In this document: positions 24,024 to 36,124 of the stretch, piece by piece
How positions within the stretch are numbered: the first letter of the stretch is position 1
How the letters are laid out: every line of letters starts with the position of its first letter
Assembly: GCA_022316685.1 (NCBI GenBank)
Contig: JAKJHU010000136.1
Coordinates: forward strand, 744,001 to 808,000
Source of the DNA: Progne subis subis
Lineage: Eukaryota > Chordata > Aves > Passeriformes > Hirundinidae
Length of the DNA stretch: 64,000 nucleotides
Direction of reading: 5' to 3'
Notes under the pieces: generated by a model
The model's input: the letters and a program-made list of their open reading frames with translations, nothing else
The model's database searches: none
Told to the model about the DNA's origin: nothing
Program-made: the position numbers and the translations under genes

Positions 24024-24205
24024 GTGACCTGGTGGCTCTGGCCAGCAGCGAGGGCTCCGTGAAGGTGCTGTGCCTGGCCGTGGGCCAGCTCTCCGTCCTG
24101 CGCGGCCCCGGGGTCGAGGTGCGCTGTGTGCGCTTCCACAGCCAGGACTACCTGCTGTCCGCGGGCGCCGATGGCAGGGTTTGCCTCTGGACCAGGACAC
24201 AGTGA
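24024..24205 (+). CDS. SPAG16: terminal coding exon with a WD40 repeat, probably SPAG16
   Basis: A good acceptor (gctctgtgtttcag) precedes an exon whose first codon is split, most simply a Gly, and which runs 59 residues to a TGA at 24203-24205. It begins (G)DLVALASSEGSVKVL and ends LLSAGADGRVCLWTRTQ, the strand pattern and W-containing end of a WD40 blade. It lines up without gaps against the C-terminal blade of SPAG16 as I recall it (a VLAQAS-type start and a GGSDGTVR-type end), with two or three extra residues at the end. SPAG16 is a sperm and cilia axoneme central-pair protein and lies immediately upstream of VWC2L, on the same strand, in human, which fits. The exon is GC-rich and clearly diverged, so another WD40 gene cannot be ruled out. 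Confidence 0.62.
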
Positions 24206-24336
24206 CACGCGTGGGCCTCATCGCCTTCCACAAGAGCGTTTTGACAGCCGCACCGCAGGCTGATAGCTTCATAGCTCGTGTTTGCACTATTCGGGGTATA
24301 TTCGCCCAAACAGAGCATGATTTGGCATTTTATCCA

Positions 24337-24342
24337 AATAAA
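24337..24342 (+). promoter_or_regulatory. polyadenylation signal after the WD40 exon
   Basis: AATAAA 132 nt past the TGA of the WD40 exon, consistent with a short 3' UTR and with this being the gene's last exon. Confidence 0.65.
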
Positions 24343-24617
24343 CCCTTCTTTCTGCTGTCACTGTCTTTTCCCCAACACCAACAATCTGTCTTTTGGTGGT
24401 TTCTGGAGAAACAGCTTTACAATGACGCCTAATGCCAGCGCAGCCGAATTGCAAGGAGATTGATTTTTAATGTAGCGCAGCACGAGCCACAGGAGCCGGG
24501 GCGCCCCTTCCCCGGCGCAGCCGCCTGTGGGAAGATGTGGCGAAGTTTCCACAATGCGGCCATGGGGGATGTTTTCCCGGACACCGCCGGGGCAGCGGCG
24601 ATGAGCCGGAGCTGGAG

Positions 24618-25490
24618 AGCGCGGCGGGGCTGAGGGAAGCCCCAGTCCGCGTATCCGAGGGGAGCCGGGCTGAGGGAAGCTCCAGCTGGTGGATCTGAGG
24701 GGAACCGTGCTGAGGGGAGCCGGGCTGAGAGGAGCCCTAGCCGGTGGATGTGAGGGGAGCCGGGCTGAGGGGAGCCGGGCTGAGAGGAGCCCTAGCCGGT
24801 GGATCTGAGGGGAGCCGGGCTGAGAGGAGCCCTAGCCGGTGGATGTGAGGGGAGCCGGGCTGAGGGGAGCCGGGCTGAGAGGAGCCCTAGCCGGTGGATC
24901 TGAGGGGAACCGTGCTGAGGGGAGCCGGGCAGAGAGGAGCCCTAGCCGGTTGATCTGAGGGGAGCCGGGCTGAGGGAAGCCCCAGCCCGCGTATCCGAGG
25001 GGAGCCGGGCTGAGGGGAGCTCCAGCCGGTGGATCTGAGTGGAGCCGGGCTGAGGGGAGCTCCAGCCGGTGGATCTGAGGGGAGCCGGGCTGAGGGGAGC
25101 TCCAGCCGGTGGATCTGAGGGGAGCCGGGCTGAGGGGAGCTCCAGCCGGTGGATCTGAGTGGAGCCGGGCTGAGGGGAGCTCCAGCCGGTAGATCTGAGT
25201 GGAGCCGGACTGGGAGGAGCTCCAGCTGGTGGATCTGAGTGGAGCCGGACTGGGGGGAGCTCCAGTTGGTGGATCTGAGGAGCCCGGCTGAGGGGAGCTC
25301 CAGCTGGTGGATCTGAGGGGCCGGGCGGAGGGGAGCCCTGGCCGGTGGATCTGAGGGGCCGGGCTGAGGGGAGCCGGGCTGAGGGGAGTTCCAGCCGGTG
25401 GATTTGAGGGGAACTGAACTAACGGGAGCCGGGCTGAGGGGAACCGGGCTGAGGGGAGCTCTAGCCGGAGGATCTGAGGGGGACCGGCAG
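24618..25490. repeat. 40-bp GC-rich minisatellite, about 20 units
   Basis: Tandem array with a 40-bp period. Units at 24961, 25001, 25041, 25081, 25121, 25161 and 25201 align exactly every 40 bp, each beginning GGAGCCGGGCTGAGGGGAGC and followed by a half like 'tccagccggtggatctgagg'. Half-unit (20-bp) insertions occur in the left part, and the right edge is more diverged with small deletions. Because 40 is not a multiple of 3, all frames are used, giving a long Ser/Pro-rich minus-strand open frame with a 40-residue period that is not a gene. Confidence 0.93.
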
Positions 25491-25590
25491 CTCTGAGGAA
25501 AGCAGCCGCCCCAGCCGGCGGCAGGCGGAGCAGCGGCTGGGGCGGGAGCGCCCCGCCCCTGCATTATTTTTGCGGGGTTTACCCCCCGGC

Positions 25591-25629
25591 TCTTCTCTCT
25601 CTCTCTCTCTCTCTTTTTTTTTTTTTTTT
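25591..25629. repeat. (CT)n plus poly(T) tract
   Basis: A CT repeat of about 20 nt running into about 17 T, inside the putative promoter CpG-rich segment. Confidence 0.9.
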
Positions 25630-25938
25630 AGTCCCAACCACCACCCTTCTAAAATCAAGATTAATCCTAATAAGGGCAGGCAGGGAGCGCGGAGCTGCGC
25701 GGCGCGGGCATGGCCGGCGCCCGGGCCGGGGAGTCCCCGGAGGGGCGCGGGGGCTGCCCGCCCGCCGGGCGCGGGGCTCCTGCGCCCGCCCTCCCCCGCC
25801 TGCCTCCCGCCTAACCCGCGATCGCTCCCCCCCTTCTCCCGCCGAGGCGAAGCTGGAGCCGCAGGAAAACCGCCGGGCACAGGGAGGGGACAGGGATGGG
25901 TTGTTTTCTCTCGCCCGCCCGCCCCGAGACCTGAGGAG

Positions 25939-26034
25939 ATGCAGCCCAAGTTCGCCGCGATGACTCTGCTGCTGGCACCGGCGTTTCTCCGCGGCATCGC
26001 AGCCTCCGGACCGCCTGAATCCTTCTCCCTCTGA
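25939..26034 (+). other. 31-codon upstream open frame, unproven
   Basis: ATG at 25939 to TGA at 26032-26034 in the CpG-rich segment. The peptide starts MQPKFAAMTLLLAPAFLRG and looks like a signal peptide. If the VWC2L leader begins upstream of it this would be a uORF; it could equally be chance. Confidence 0.25.
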
Positions 26035-26060
26035 ATCGTCGGCGCCGGGTTAAAGCTCAG

Positions 26061-28421
26061 TTCTCATGCTGTGGTTGCTGGGCTGCCGCGCTCCCGTTTA
26101 GCGATGGGAGGTGGAGGAGAAGGGATTGTCCGTGAGTCAACACCGAAAACGTGATTAGGAGGAACTGCTTTCACTAATCTGTTTGTAACCTTTCGGTCCA
26201 TGTTGGCCTGTGACCTCTCTCAGCTTTCACATCCAGCCTGATCAGGTAGGTGTGAATTAGTCACTTGGGGTGAGGGAAGGCAGATGGAAACGTTTCAGAG
26301 ACTTACCTACGATCCTGGCCTCTCTCAGGATGAGAAATGATGAGAAAGTTCAAGCTGTAAACTAATTCTGAGCCAAGCAGCATTTGTTTACTTGTTGAAA
26401 TGTGTCCGTGCAAGACATCTGCAGTCTGTCTGATTTCCAGGATCGAGCCGAGTGTCTGTGAGTTGCTGTGGGACATCTCAGCTGCTGTTAGCAAAATATA
26501 GTGCTCTTATTTATGATCTGGGGAGAACTTTTATATACATATACATATAATATACACACACACATTTGTTTTGAGAGCTTCCTCATCCTTCCTCCAGCCG
26601 ATTCTCACAGCTCATTTCCTCAGGTATGAATTACCCTGTTTGCTGCTTTATTTTTCCCCCCTAAATGCCCACAAATCTGCAGTGTTGCAACCTACCTGTA
26701 GCGTTAGGTGGGGGGATTCTCTGCTCTGTAGATATGTAAAGCAGCCGTATCTGCATGAATCGCTGGATTTCCAAACAGCATGTTACAGTAGATATTGCTG
26801 ATAGTACTAACACGATAGTGCATAGTCCTGCTGATGGAAACACAGCTCGTACTTCAATTAAGAAGATATCTTTTCGAATTTGATAAATCTTGTGTAATAT
26901 CCGGTGTCTCCCTCTGTTGTGGCTTCAGAAAAACTGCTTGGTCAACAGGATCCTTTAGCGTCTTCTCTGTGATTAAAGCTTTCTCTTCCTGCTGCTGGGT
27001 TTTTTGGGTTTTTTTTTCCTTTTTTTTTTCTTTTTTCTTCAATTAGGGAAGAATTAATTGCTGAACATCTGCAGTCCACCAAAAATGCCAGTATATAAAA
27101 ATGTCTCCCCGAGGGGCGGAGGGCAGTACGTGTTTGCCCGCGTGTGTAGGTCAAGTGCATGTTTGTGTAGTCTCCGTGTGCCTGCTCTGGGAATTGAAGA
27201 AAAGAAGGGATGGCACATACACACCCCGAGTGTCCTTTTCATTTTGGTTTGTGCCAGCGTCTACCTCCGTAGTTCTGCAGTCCATGTCGTGCTGATACTT
27301 CATCTCATTTAAAAGTGTCCTGTAATACGTTGCCCAATTTTTTCAGGAGGGGTCAGAAGGCAGTTTGCAGCCGGGGTTGCACTGGCTGCTGGCTGGTGCG
27401 TGGGCAGGTTGGTGGCAGTGATGTGGCACTGTGGGCAGCCAGAGGTGCTCCCAAGACACCGGCACGGAGCCTTCGCCTGGCGCCCACTCTCCCGGGGCTC
27501 GCTCGAAGCCCCTCTCCCTCCCGGGGTCCGTCCTCACTCCACCACTCTGGCCCGCTCACCGGAGCTCGGGCCGTGCTGCGTCGCTCCCAAAGTTTTAGAA
27601 AGGCTCCAGCCTAATCACGCCGACACATTTCAGCGGCTCCATGCATTGTGCAGGCATTTACACGACCTGCACTCCACGTTTTTTGCTGGGAATTGCTGAA
27701 ATGCTGAATAATGGAGAAGGAGAATTGCATCTTTACTTCTGTCGGGATTAAACGTACCTGCTGCAGGCTGAGCTGTGTTGGTAGCCAGGAAGTCCCTCTT
27801 CAGAAATGCTGTAAATAAGATTCTGTACTATTCCACCTCTCACAGCCCAAGTTTAATCCAGCGCCGTCTTTCAGATCAGACACAGATCTGACAACAGATT
27901 ATGCTGAACTCCCTTCTCAGCTCAGGTTTCCCACCCCAGTTTAATGAAGTGGGCTGTGCTCCATATGTAGCAGCAAGGGACAGTGGCCACCACAGGAGGT
28001 TTAGACCAAGGGACAGTGGCCACCACAGGAGGTCTAGACCATTCTTAAACTTGGCTTCAAAACCCTCCAAGCTGCCAGTCACCATGCGATTCCAGACAGC
28101 TGATTTGATTTCTGGTGCATCCAAAACTCAACTGCAAAAAAGAGAAAAGTAAAAATAAGGTGATTGTGCGAGCCACCATTCCTTCAGAGATATTTTATGG
28201 TCATATGTGTCCAGGCGTGTGTGTCTAATTTAGGTATTTCACATGCTTTGTTGTCTTTACCATTGATTAAGAAGCAGTTTAATTCAAATGAAAAAGTGAT
28301 AGTTACCTGTGCAGTTAAAAAACTTGGGTTTATTCTTCGGTGCTGGTTGAAACAATGACTTCTGTACATCAATATTCCTTGAATTTTGAGTTTTTTCTCA
28401 CTTGAAACTGTTTGTTTGCAG
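26061..28421. other. gene-free stretch, putative VWC2L first intron
   Basis: No coding exon found. Contains a TA/CA-rich patch at 26530-26565, T-rich runs at 26999-27040 and a 33-bp tandem duplication at 27975-28040. If exon 1 ends at 26245, most of this is intron 1. Confidence 0.5.
27975..28040. repeat. 33-bp tandem duplication (2 copies)
   Basis: Two adjacent 33-bp copies beginning AAGGGACAGTGGCCACCACA, at 27975-28007 and 28008-28040, differing at one base (t/c in the tttagacc/tctagacc end). Confidence 0.93.
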
Positions 28422-28918
<497 letters not shown>

Positions 28919-31900
28919 TAGTGTGCTTTAGGAATTGTGTTTTTGTTGGGAGCTCTCAAAGGTACTCAGTATTTGCTTACTGCCATTGATGGATGCTGGA
29001 GTTGAAGTAATTTTCATCTGTGATGCAGGTCTGGCTCGTGTAAAAGCTGCCACCTCCCCCTTACGTGCACTGCCTGAGGGTCAGGTGGTCTGTCAGAAGC
29101 CCCTGTGGGAGTTGCCAGCCCTCTGCATCTGCCTCCTTTGCTCATAGCATGGATCATGCTGGACTACCAAGGGCCTGTAAACCAGTACTGAGTGCTTTTT
29201 AAGAGCCCCTTCTGCAGTTTGGATAGCAAAAAATTGATGGCGTGACATGGTGCTGAGGGTTTTTACTGTATGAGCATGCAAATAAGTAGATGGTAAACTC
29301 TATGTAATTTTTTCATTTCAATTGTGGTAAGCCTGTCTAGAGTGGAGAAGATGAACTCCTAGGCAGATGAGCATCTCAAGCAAAGAGAAGCGTGAGGTTT
29401 CATTGTAGTGGTTGAGTTCACGTAAGGAATGTCATAAAGAAATCCTGAAATATATCTTAAAAACGAGACGGTATTTTCCAAAACCACTACACAACCTGCA
29501 GTTCTCATCCTAATGAGTTTGATTGCGAGCTTTCAATTCTGCTAAGGAAAGCAGCATTTCACAGTGAAGGGCAGGGGCTGTAAATGCTGTAGGTACACAA
29601 GTTTGTTCTTCCAGGTCACATGGCTTTAAGAGTTGAACCTCCGTAATTAACAACAGCCTGTAATCTTCATGGTTGCGTGCCTGATCTTATTATACACTTG
29701 GCCAGTTTACTGTCTTTCCTGCAAGGAAAATAATTTCATATAGGTCTGTGTACTTCACCAGTTCTTGGCAATTCCTTTTTTCACAGAACTTGTCATTTTC
29801 AGGGAAGGCAGCAGTCAGCAGTTCCTTTCTTCTATCATGTGTGGTGTATGTTTATCTTTTTCTGTCCCTCTGAAACTGCAGTCACTGAGTCTGGGCAAGA
29901 CAGTTTAATGTCACAAGCACAAGGTAAAGCAAATGTATGAGGAACATCTCCTTGAGGGCCACCCTGATCAACCTGCTCTGCTTCACTGAGGGATGTGAAG
30001 ATGCTGATCTTGTGAACTGCTCAGATGACAGTTTCTTCTTGCCCTTCGAAGGCTTGGCCCGAGTTCATCCCATGGATCACACTTTGTTGGTCCCATTTGG
30101 ACTGCTGTGTTTTCAGGTGGTGAGATATCCCACCTAGGTGATCAGGTTTCCATGTCAGAGGTATAAGGTCTCATTTTTAGGAAGCAGAAATTTGTAAGGA
30201 CTCTGAAGAGATTTCAGTTTGAGAGAGAGAAATCTTGTCATTAAAGTATCTCTTGCATGTGAATTTAGTGGAAAAGTAGAAATCCCTTTTAGTGAAAGAA
30301 AGAATTTCATCCTGATAACAGCCTAAACTCGAGGAAAAGAGAATCCAGGAGAGAAAGGCTGTTGGAGAGAGTTAGGACACATCTGGTTCATCGCTTGCTG
30401 TTTTCAAATACTTGGGGTGTTGTGTGGAAAGCAAAGTTCCAGAGCCCTCTGTGAAGCACAAAGCAGGCGGTGTCACACCACTCTGACACACAGTAACCTT
30501 CTGTCCAGAACTAATGTGAGATCCTTCTCGCTTAATTTAGCTGACAGTCAAACTTTCGACCTAGACCTGTGTTTTGCTCAAAGCTCAATATGTTGTGGAA
30601 TAAGGCAGAAACCAATGTTTTGGAAATCACTGTGTTTACCTAGAATAAACAGCGGATTGCTTTTTTCCTCAGAGTACTGTAGGAGAGTCAGACAATGGAA
30701 GATCACTGTTTTGTGGGGAAAAAAGCACCTGTGAACTATGACTTTATAAATTCTGTAGGAAAGACAGAACTTGGAGATTCAGGAAGCTGCTGCTCTGAAG
30801 TCTTGACTTTATGAGACATTCAAGCATTTTGTTGTTTATTTCAACAGGATAAAGATTTTACCTGCTATCTCTGCAGATGAAATCCTGAGCAGTTCATAGG
30901 TTTTACAGGCTCTGAGCTCTGCTCTTCTCTCATCCTGTTGAATTTATAAGGTCTGCAAACTTTCTCACATCCACTGCACATACACTGAAGTCAAAAACGA
31001 GATGCTGTTCTGACTCAAACCCAGGCTGCTTTCAGTGGAAACAGAGGCACTGTTTTATGTGGTCTCAGAACCCTTTCACCCACTTGATTTACTTTTGCTG
31101 GTATGTAGATTCCAAATCGTCATCTATAGAAGTGCTTGTCACTGGTGAGTTTCAGCTGAAATTAGCCTCTATTTAAAAATCTTCTGCAAGTGTGTGTCTG
31201 TGTGTGTGTGCCAGGACTGACTCATCTTGTAGAAATTTCAGCTGCCTGATCTTTCACAAATTTGGGTTAATTTTTTTCTCTTGGAATTTTTTTTTTTTTT
31301 CCCCCTAGGATATCAATATCTGTGAGAGGTTTCCAGTTGGGTGAATTTTCCTCGACTGTTTCTAGACTTTTTTCCTCAGGTTTGGGGTTAGAAATACAAA
31401 TGTGATTTTGTCTTTTTTCTCACCACTGTGATGCTCTCAGAGTAAAGGAGGAGTTACAAAGGCCCATTTCTTTACTATTTAGCTTTCTTCTAGTGAACAG
31501 ATCTTGTACGTCTGATTTTTTGAGTCATAACAGTCATAAGCACAAAATAAAAACATGACAACAAGCCATGTAGCTTAGACAGCTGTCCAAATATTTATCC
31601 TTGTGCCCCTCAATTGTTAACATGTACGGCTGAAATGCTGAACTGAAGTTCAGTTATAAATCCAAGCCTACTGAGAGGTTTTTTTTGTATCCTTTTGTAA
31701 AATTTTGTGTCTTTGACAGATGGCTTGGTAACCCCATGCAGCATAGCATCTTCCTCTCTTACGGCTCCTGGGAGCTGTTGGTGGGTTTGGGGCCCTGTAC
31801 AGAGCCTGCCTCATTCCCTGGTTTCAGTGGGATTTCCCCCCAGCTTTGGCTGAGGCTGTGGTTCCACCCCTGCAGGAAAGGCCAGCCCAGTCTCTCTAAT

Positions 31901-33365
31901 CTTAGCCATGGTCTGATTCAAATGTGTCTAAAACACAGATTGATGCCCGCTGGTCGGGATTCTGATACCTGTGGAGCAAGAGAGAGGACAGGTCTGGTGA
32001 GTTTTACTGGGATCCATCTCTCTCTTTCCCATCTTGTTTTCTGCCTTTCTCTTTGTGGGACTAGAATGGGGTCTCTCACATCCCCACTGGCCCCTCTCAG
32101 AGCAGCTGTGGTGGCTACAGGGAAGGTGTGAAGGATGCTGGAAGTCTCGGGCTGTTTTCTCCAGAGGGATCTGGGGGTCACCTGGCAGCTGCTTTTTCTC
32201 TCGTGCATCATGCTTGCTTTGATTTCAGTCCTGGAGGTTGAGGTCTGAGTCCCAAGTGCTCTCCACTCACCTGCAGGAGCAGAGATCTTTCAGGGAGGTT
32301 GTTAAGCCTCCCCTTTCTTCTCAGAGACACAAAACAAGCAGATGAGATTGGTCTTGGTTATTGTAAGTACATGTGGCTGTGTTTTAAATGAATGTCCCCA
32401 GCCAGCAGCTGATGTAAAGTTAAGGAGACAGTGTTCCTCCAGGATGACGGATGTTCATTGGCAGCTGATGGAGAGATCCTGCAAATGTCACTGAGGCAGC
32501 AGTGTCCCTAAGTGCTGATTAGTTTTTGCCCTCTTGCATGACTTACTGACAGAAAAGCACACACCTTTGAGAGATGGAATTATGGTGTGGTTACAGCGTA
32601 TTTGTAGCCACAGTGAAGAGCCACTGGAAGAGGATTGGGTTGTCAGTTCTCTTCCAGTTTGGAAAGTCCATTATCGGCTGTGAACTTCCTGGGTCTCTCA
32701 TCACCCAGCAGAAGCACATCCAGAATAACCTTCTGCAGACCTGCAGATGTGTAGCAAAATGCCATTGCTGGGAGATAAATTGTCAGTTCACAAGAGATTG
32801 TCAAGCTGACATCTTGAAATATTCTCTCCATTTTAGACTGACAGGCAGGGACTTCTCCCTGTCCCTGCAGGAGGGTCAGCATAATGCCATCCTCCTCCAA
32901 GGCAGAAATTTCCTGAGCATAGACATTAAAATATCTGTGTTAGCCTGGCAGAACACTGGGTGAGTTGTCCTTTGGGTGGGAACACAAGAGGTTTTGGCCT
33001 TCCTGATGATGTTCCAGTGAGAAGAGAGCCTCAACCTGCAGTTGTGAACTTGAGCTTGGAAAACGCTCTGGACATTTTTTGGGTACTCTTCAGTGGCTGT
33101 CCTTCTTTCTGCCGAGCACAGAGCTACAATTTCTTCTAGTCATTGGCTCTGCCAGTGCTTATCCTCTGCTGCTGCCTTTATTTGCTTGCCCTTCCCAATG
33201 ACTTCTCTACTTCCTTGTCCTCTCCCCTTCCACCTTCACTCCTCCCAAACTTATCCTCACTGTAAAAGTCCATAGGTGATGTATTTGTCCCCTGCCTCAG
33301 CACAAGTGTGAAGAGGTGGGAAAACAAACCTTGCTCTTGCCTTTGCTCTTTTCCTCCACACAGGG

Positions 33366-33414
<49 letters not shown>
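33366..33414. repeat. poly(A) tract, 49 nt
   Basis: Uninterrupted 49 A. No recognisable retroposon body lies upstream, so treated as a simple repeat. Confidence 0.95.
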
Positions 33415-33418
<4 letters not shown>

Positions 33419-34180
33419 GGAAATGTGAAATTCTTCCTTCTAGGGCACAGTTTTTGCTGACTTGGAAAGAGCCAGAATTTCATTGCTGAAGTTCTTTCTT
33501 TTTCTTTCCCCTGTTCCCTGCCACTATATCTTAAGTCCATTGCTTTGTTTTGTCCACAAATCACCTGTAATCCTTCAGTGAAGGTTTTCGTGTCTTTCCG
33601 ACTTTATGTGTTCTTGAGCAGTGCTTTGCACAGTAGGGACACAGCCCTAGCAGGGTTCTTCAGGGTGTAATCAGCACCCAGAATATATGAGAGACTCTCA
33701 GCTCATTTTGGAAACCTTTACTTCAGAATAGTGGCACCTCCTTCTCCTTTGTTAATGCTCTTTAATTTTATTTTATTAATACAGTTACCTGAATTTAACT
33801 GAACGAAGCATGGCCTCTTCATCAAAAGGCTCTCAGCCCCTGAAACACAGTTTGCCCATCCTGATGCTGGAGAAAAGGAGGCAGTGACACCAAAAAGTGA
33901 TTGCCCACCCCCAGAACTGTGCCAGAAATAGAAATTAAGTGGTGTAAACAGCAGCCTGGCTCAGACCAGCAGGCGCCCAGCCTAAGAGTGCAAGCTTATC
34001 AAATATGGATGGAGCACTTGGGATGTTGCAGAGTGTTACTGGTGGGGTGGTGCTCTTAGGTAAGAAACAATAGTGGGGCAGCCCTGGGTGGAGAGGGCCA
34101 GCATTTTAATATTGGCATTTTTCTCTCCAAGATGTGTGCAGCAGGCCTTTTTTTTCTATAATGACTCAAACAAGTGGGGC

Positions 34181-34211
34181 TTTTTTTTTTCTTCTTCTTC
34201 TTCTTCTTCTT
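34181..34211. repeat. poly(T) followed by (CTT)n
   Basis: Ten T then about seven CTT units. Confidence 0.9.
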
Positions 34212-36069
34212 GTGTGTTCTGCAATTTCACATATGGCTAGAAAATCATAATACAAAAGAAATTTCAATAACGTGCCTGCAGTTTAATAAAAGGAGCCATG
34301 AACAATGCCAGCTCTGAAGATAGCATACTGCTATTGAAATCAGACAGGGGAAACAGAGCATCAGTCAGATGGAAAAGTATGATTTATTATCCCCCTCCTA
34401 GCAAAATTACAGTGACAATGTCTATGCAAAGGAATCTAAAATTACTGACTTACTGTATTTCTGTCATAATTTGTACCAAAAAAACATACTAAAATAGATA
34501 GGCCTGTCACACATTGATCTATAGTGAAACCTAATTTTAAAGTTATGCTATGTACTTAGCTACTGATTCTGTAACATATATATCACATTATGCACAAATA
34601 TATTATTACAGTAGGTGAAAGAAGGTGGGCTTTTTTCAGAATTTGGCTAAAAAAATCCATGGAATTTTCTTCCCTGGAGTACAGTGATACATGGGAGACC
34701 CCAAAAGCTCAGAGCTCAGTGGTGCTGGCTGTGCCACACACAGGCTGTCTCAGAGCTCCCCTCTGGAATGGATGAGACCCAAAACCTGAGCATCCCCACA
34801 ATGCCTAATCAGCAGGAACTGAGCACGAGCCCCTGGTTTTAGTCGGGGTGCAGGAGCCCAGTGCAGAACTCGGCCTGTACGTGCAATCCCAAGGGACTGG
34901 TGTTTTTCCAGTAAATATGACACAGGAATCAATGTGTGCCCAACATTTGTACTGCCAGAGCTGGGGCTGTGCTTTCAGTTATTCACTCCAGGAGATAGCC
35001 CATCAGCTCTGCATGCTTCCAGAGTGGGGGCTGTCCAGGAGCTGCTGAAGGAGAGGGGATATCTCTGCACAGGCAGAGGAGAAGCTCTGGCCCTTCCCCT
35101 GCCCTCCCTCCAGGGCTGCTGGAGCCTGACTGTTAAGAAAATGGAATATGTAGTACATGCAGGTGTTAACCAGCTCCTTCCAAGAGTGGCAAAATCAAGC
35201 CTGAGGCTTTATTGTTGTGCCAGACAATGCTCAGTGGGGCCAGGGAGAGAACTGCTCATCCCTTGGCTCTCCCAAGCTGTTCACCTCTGTCATCCAGGCT
35301 GTTTCTGTGGGGCAGGAGGTCCTCAGGTCATCAGCTTAGGTTGAAGGATGTCATCTTTAGAAACACTCACAGGTCATTGGTGAGAAGGTTTTTTAGGACA
35401 CTGTTTCCTGCCAGAGCAAGGGGAAGTGCAGGTATGGTTTTGTTGCCACTGGAATGTTCTCTGTGCAGAATCGCATTCATTAAAAATGCTCAATCAGCCG
35501 ATTATTCTAGTTACTGTTTTAAATGCTATAATTAGATAAGTTATGTAGTGACAATGCTCAGTCTAGTTGCAAAATAAGGATATGTGAGGCTTCCTTACTC
35601 TGTTCTGTGGTGATATCAGAGGTAATTCTTTGGGAATTACAGTAAAGTCAGTATGCTTGGAGAAGCAATAGGATTTGAAACAGCACCTGAAAGCAGGGAA
35701 TCTCTCAACGGGTTAACTCTGCTCATCCCAGTCAGCAAAACCTTTCTGACTGAGGGTTAGCCCAGCGTGCCCCCTGTGTAAGCAAACCCCAGTGTATTCT
35801 CTCATCACAGACAATCCATTCAAACCTATTTTCAGTTCACACCCTTCCCAGCGCTCCTAACCAAATGATGACAACCCCTGAGGCACAGAAACCTCCCAGC
35901 TACCACTGGCAGCTGCAGAAGGAACGGGACCAAGGTCCACATCTCCTCCCCAGTGATGTCTGGCTGTATTATACCTACCTCCGTAACAGAAACTCAGTGT
36001 TTTATCGGTCCATGGAGCTGATCTCGCCACCTTCTCCCATCTCTCAGTGTGGACAAAGGAGGTATAGGG

Positions 36070-36124
36070 AAAACATGTCAAAAACAAAAACATGTCAAAA
36101 ACAAAAACAAAAACATGTCAAAAC
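36070..36124. repeat. short tandem repeat of 'aaaacatgtc'-type units
   Basis: Three ACATGTCAAAA motifs separated by CAAAAA spacers of different length. Confidence 0.8.

Larger units (their letters stand above)
25500..26060. promoter_or_regulatory. CpG-rich segment, probable VWC2L promoter and 5' leader region
   Basis: GC-rich with many CpG (for example 25690-25800), unlike the surrounding AT-rich DNA. It lies between the 3' end of the upstream gene and VWC2L on the plus strand. A strong donor (atcag|gtaggt) follows at 26245/26246, so a non-coding exon 1 could end at 26245 and join the acceptor at 28421/28422. Start site and exon are inferred. Confidence 0.45.

Noticed and set aside
24887..25564. 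225-codon minus-strand Ser/Pro-rich open frame
   Set aside because: Generated by the 40-bp minisatellite; repeats every 40 residues because three units restore the frame.
25570..26034. 154-codon plus-strand frame across the CT/T tract into the CpG-rich segment
   Set aside because: Low-complexity start (Ser-Leu repeats then Phe run) and Pro/Arg-rich body; only the short ATG frame at its end is kept as a tentative uORF.
33366..33414. Poly(A) as the tail of a processed pseudogene
   Set aside because: No cDNA-like body upstream and no flanking direct repeats.
35857..36093. 78-codon minus-strand frame with unusual composition, considered as a retroelement piece
   Set aside because: No ends, duplication or recognisable domain could be defined.
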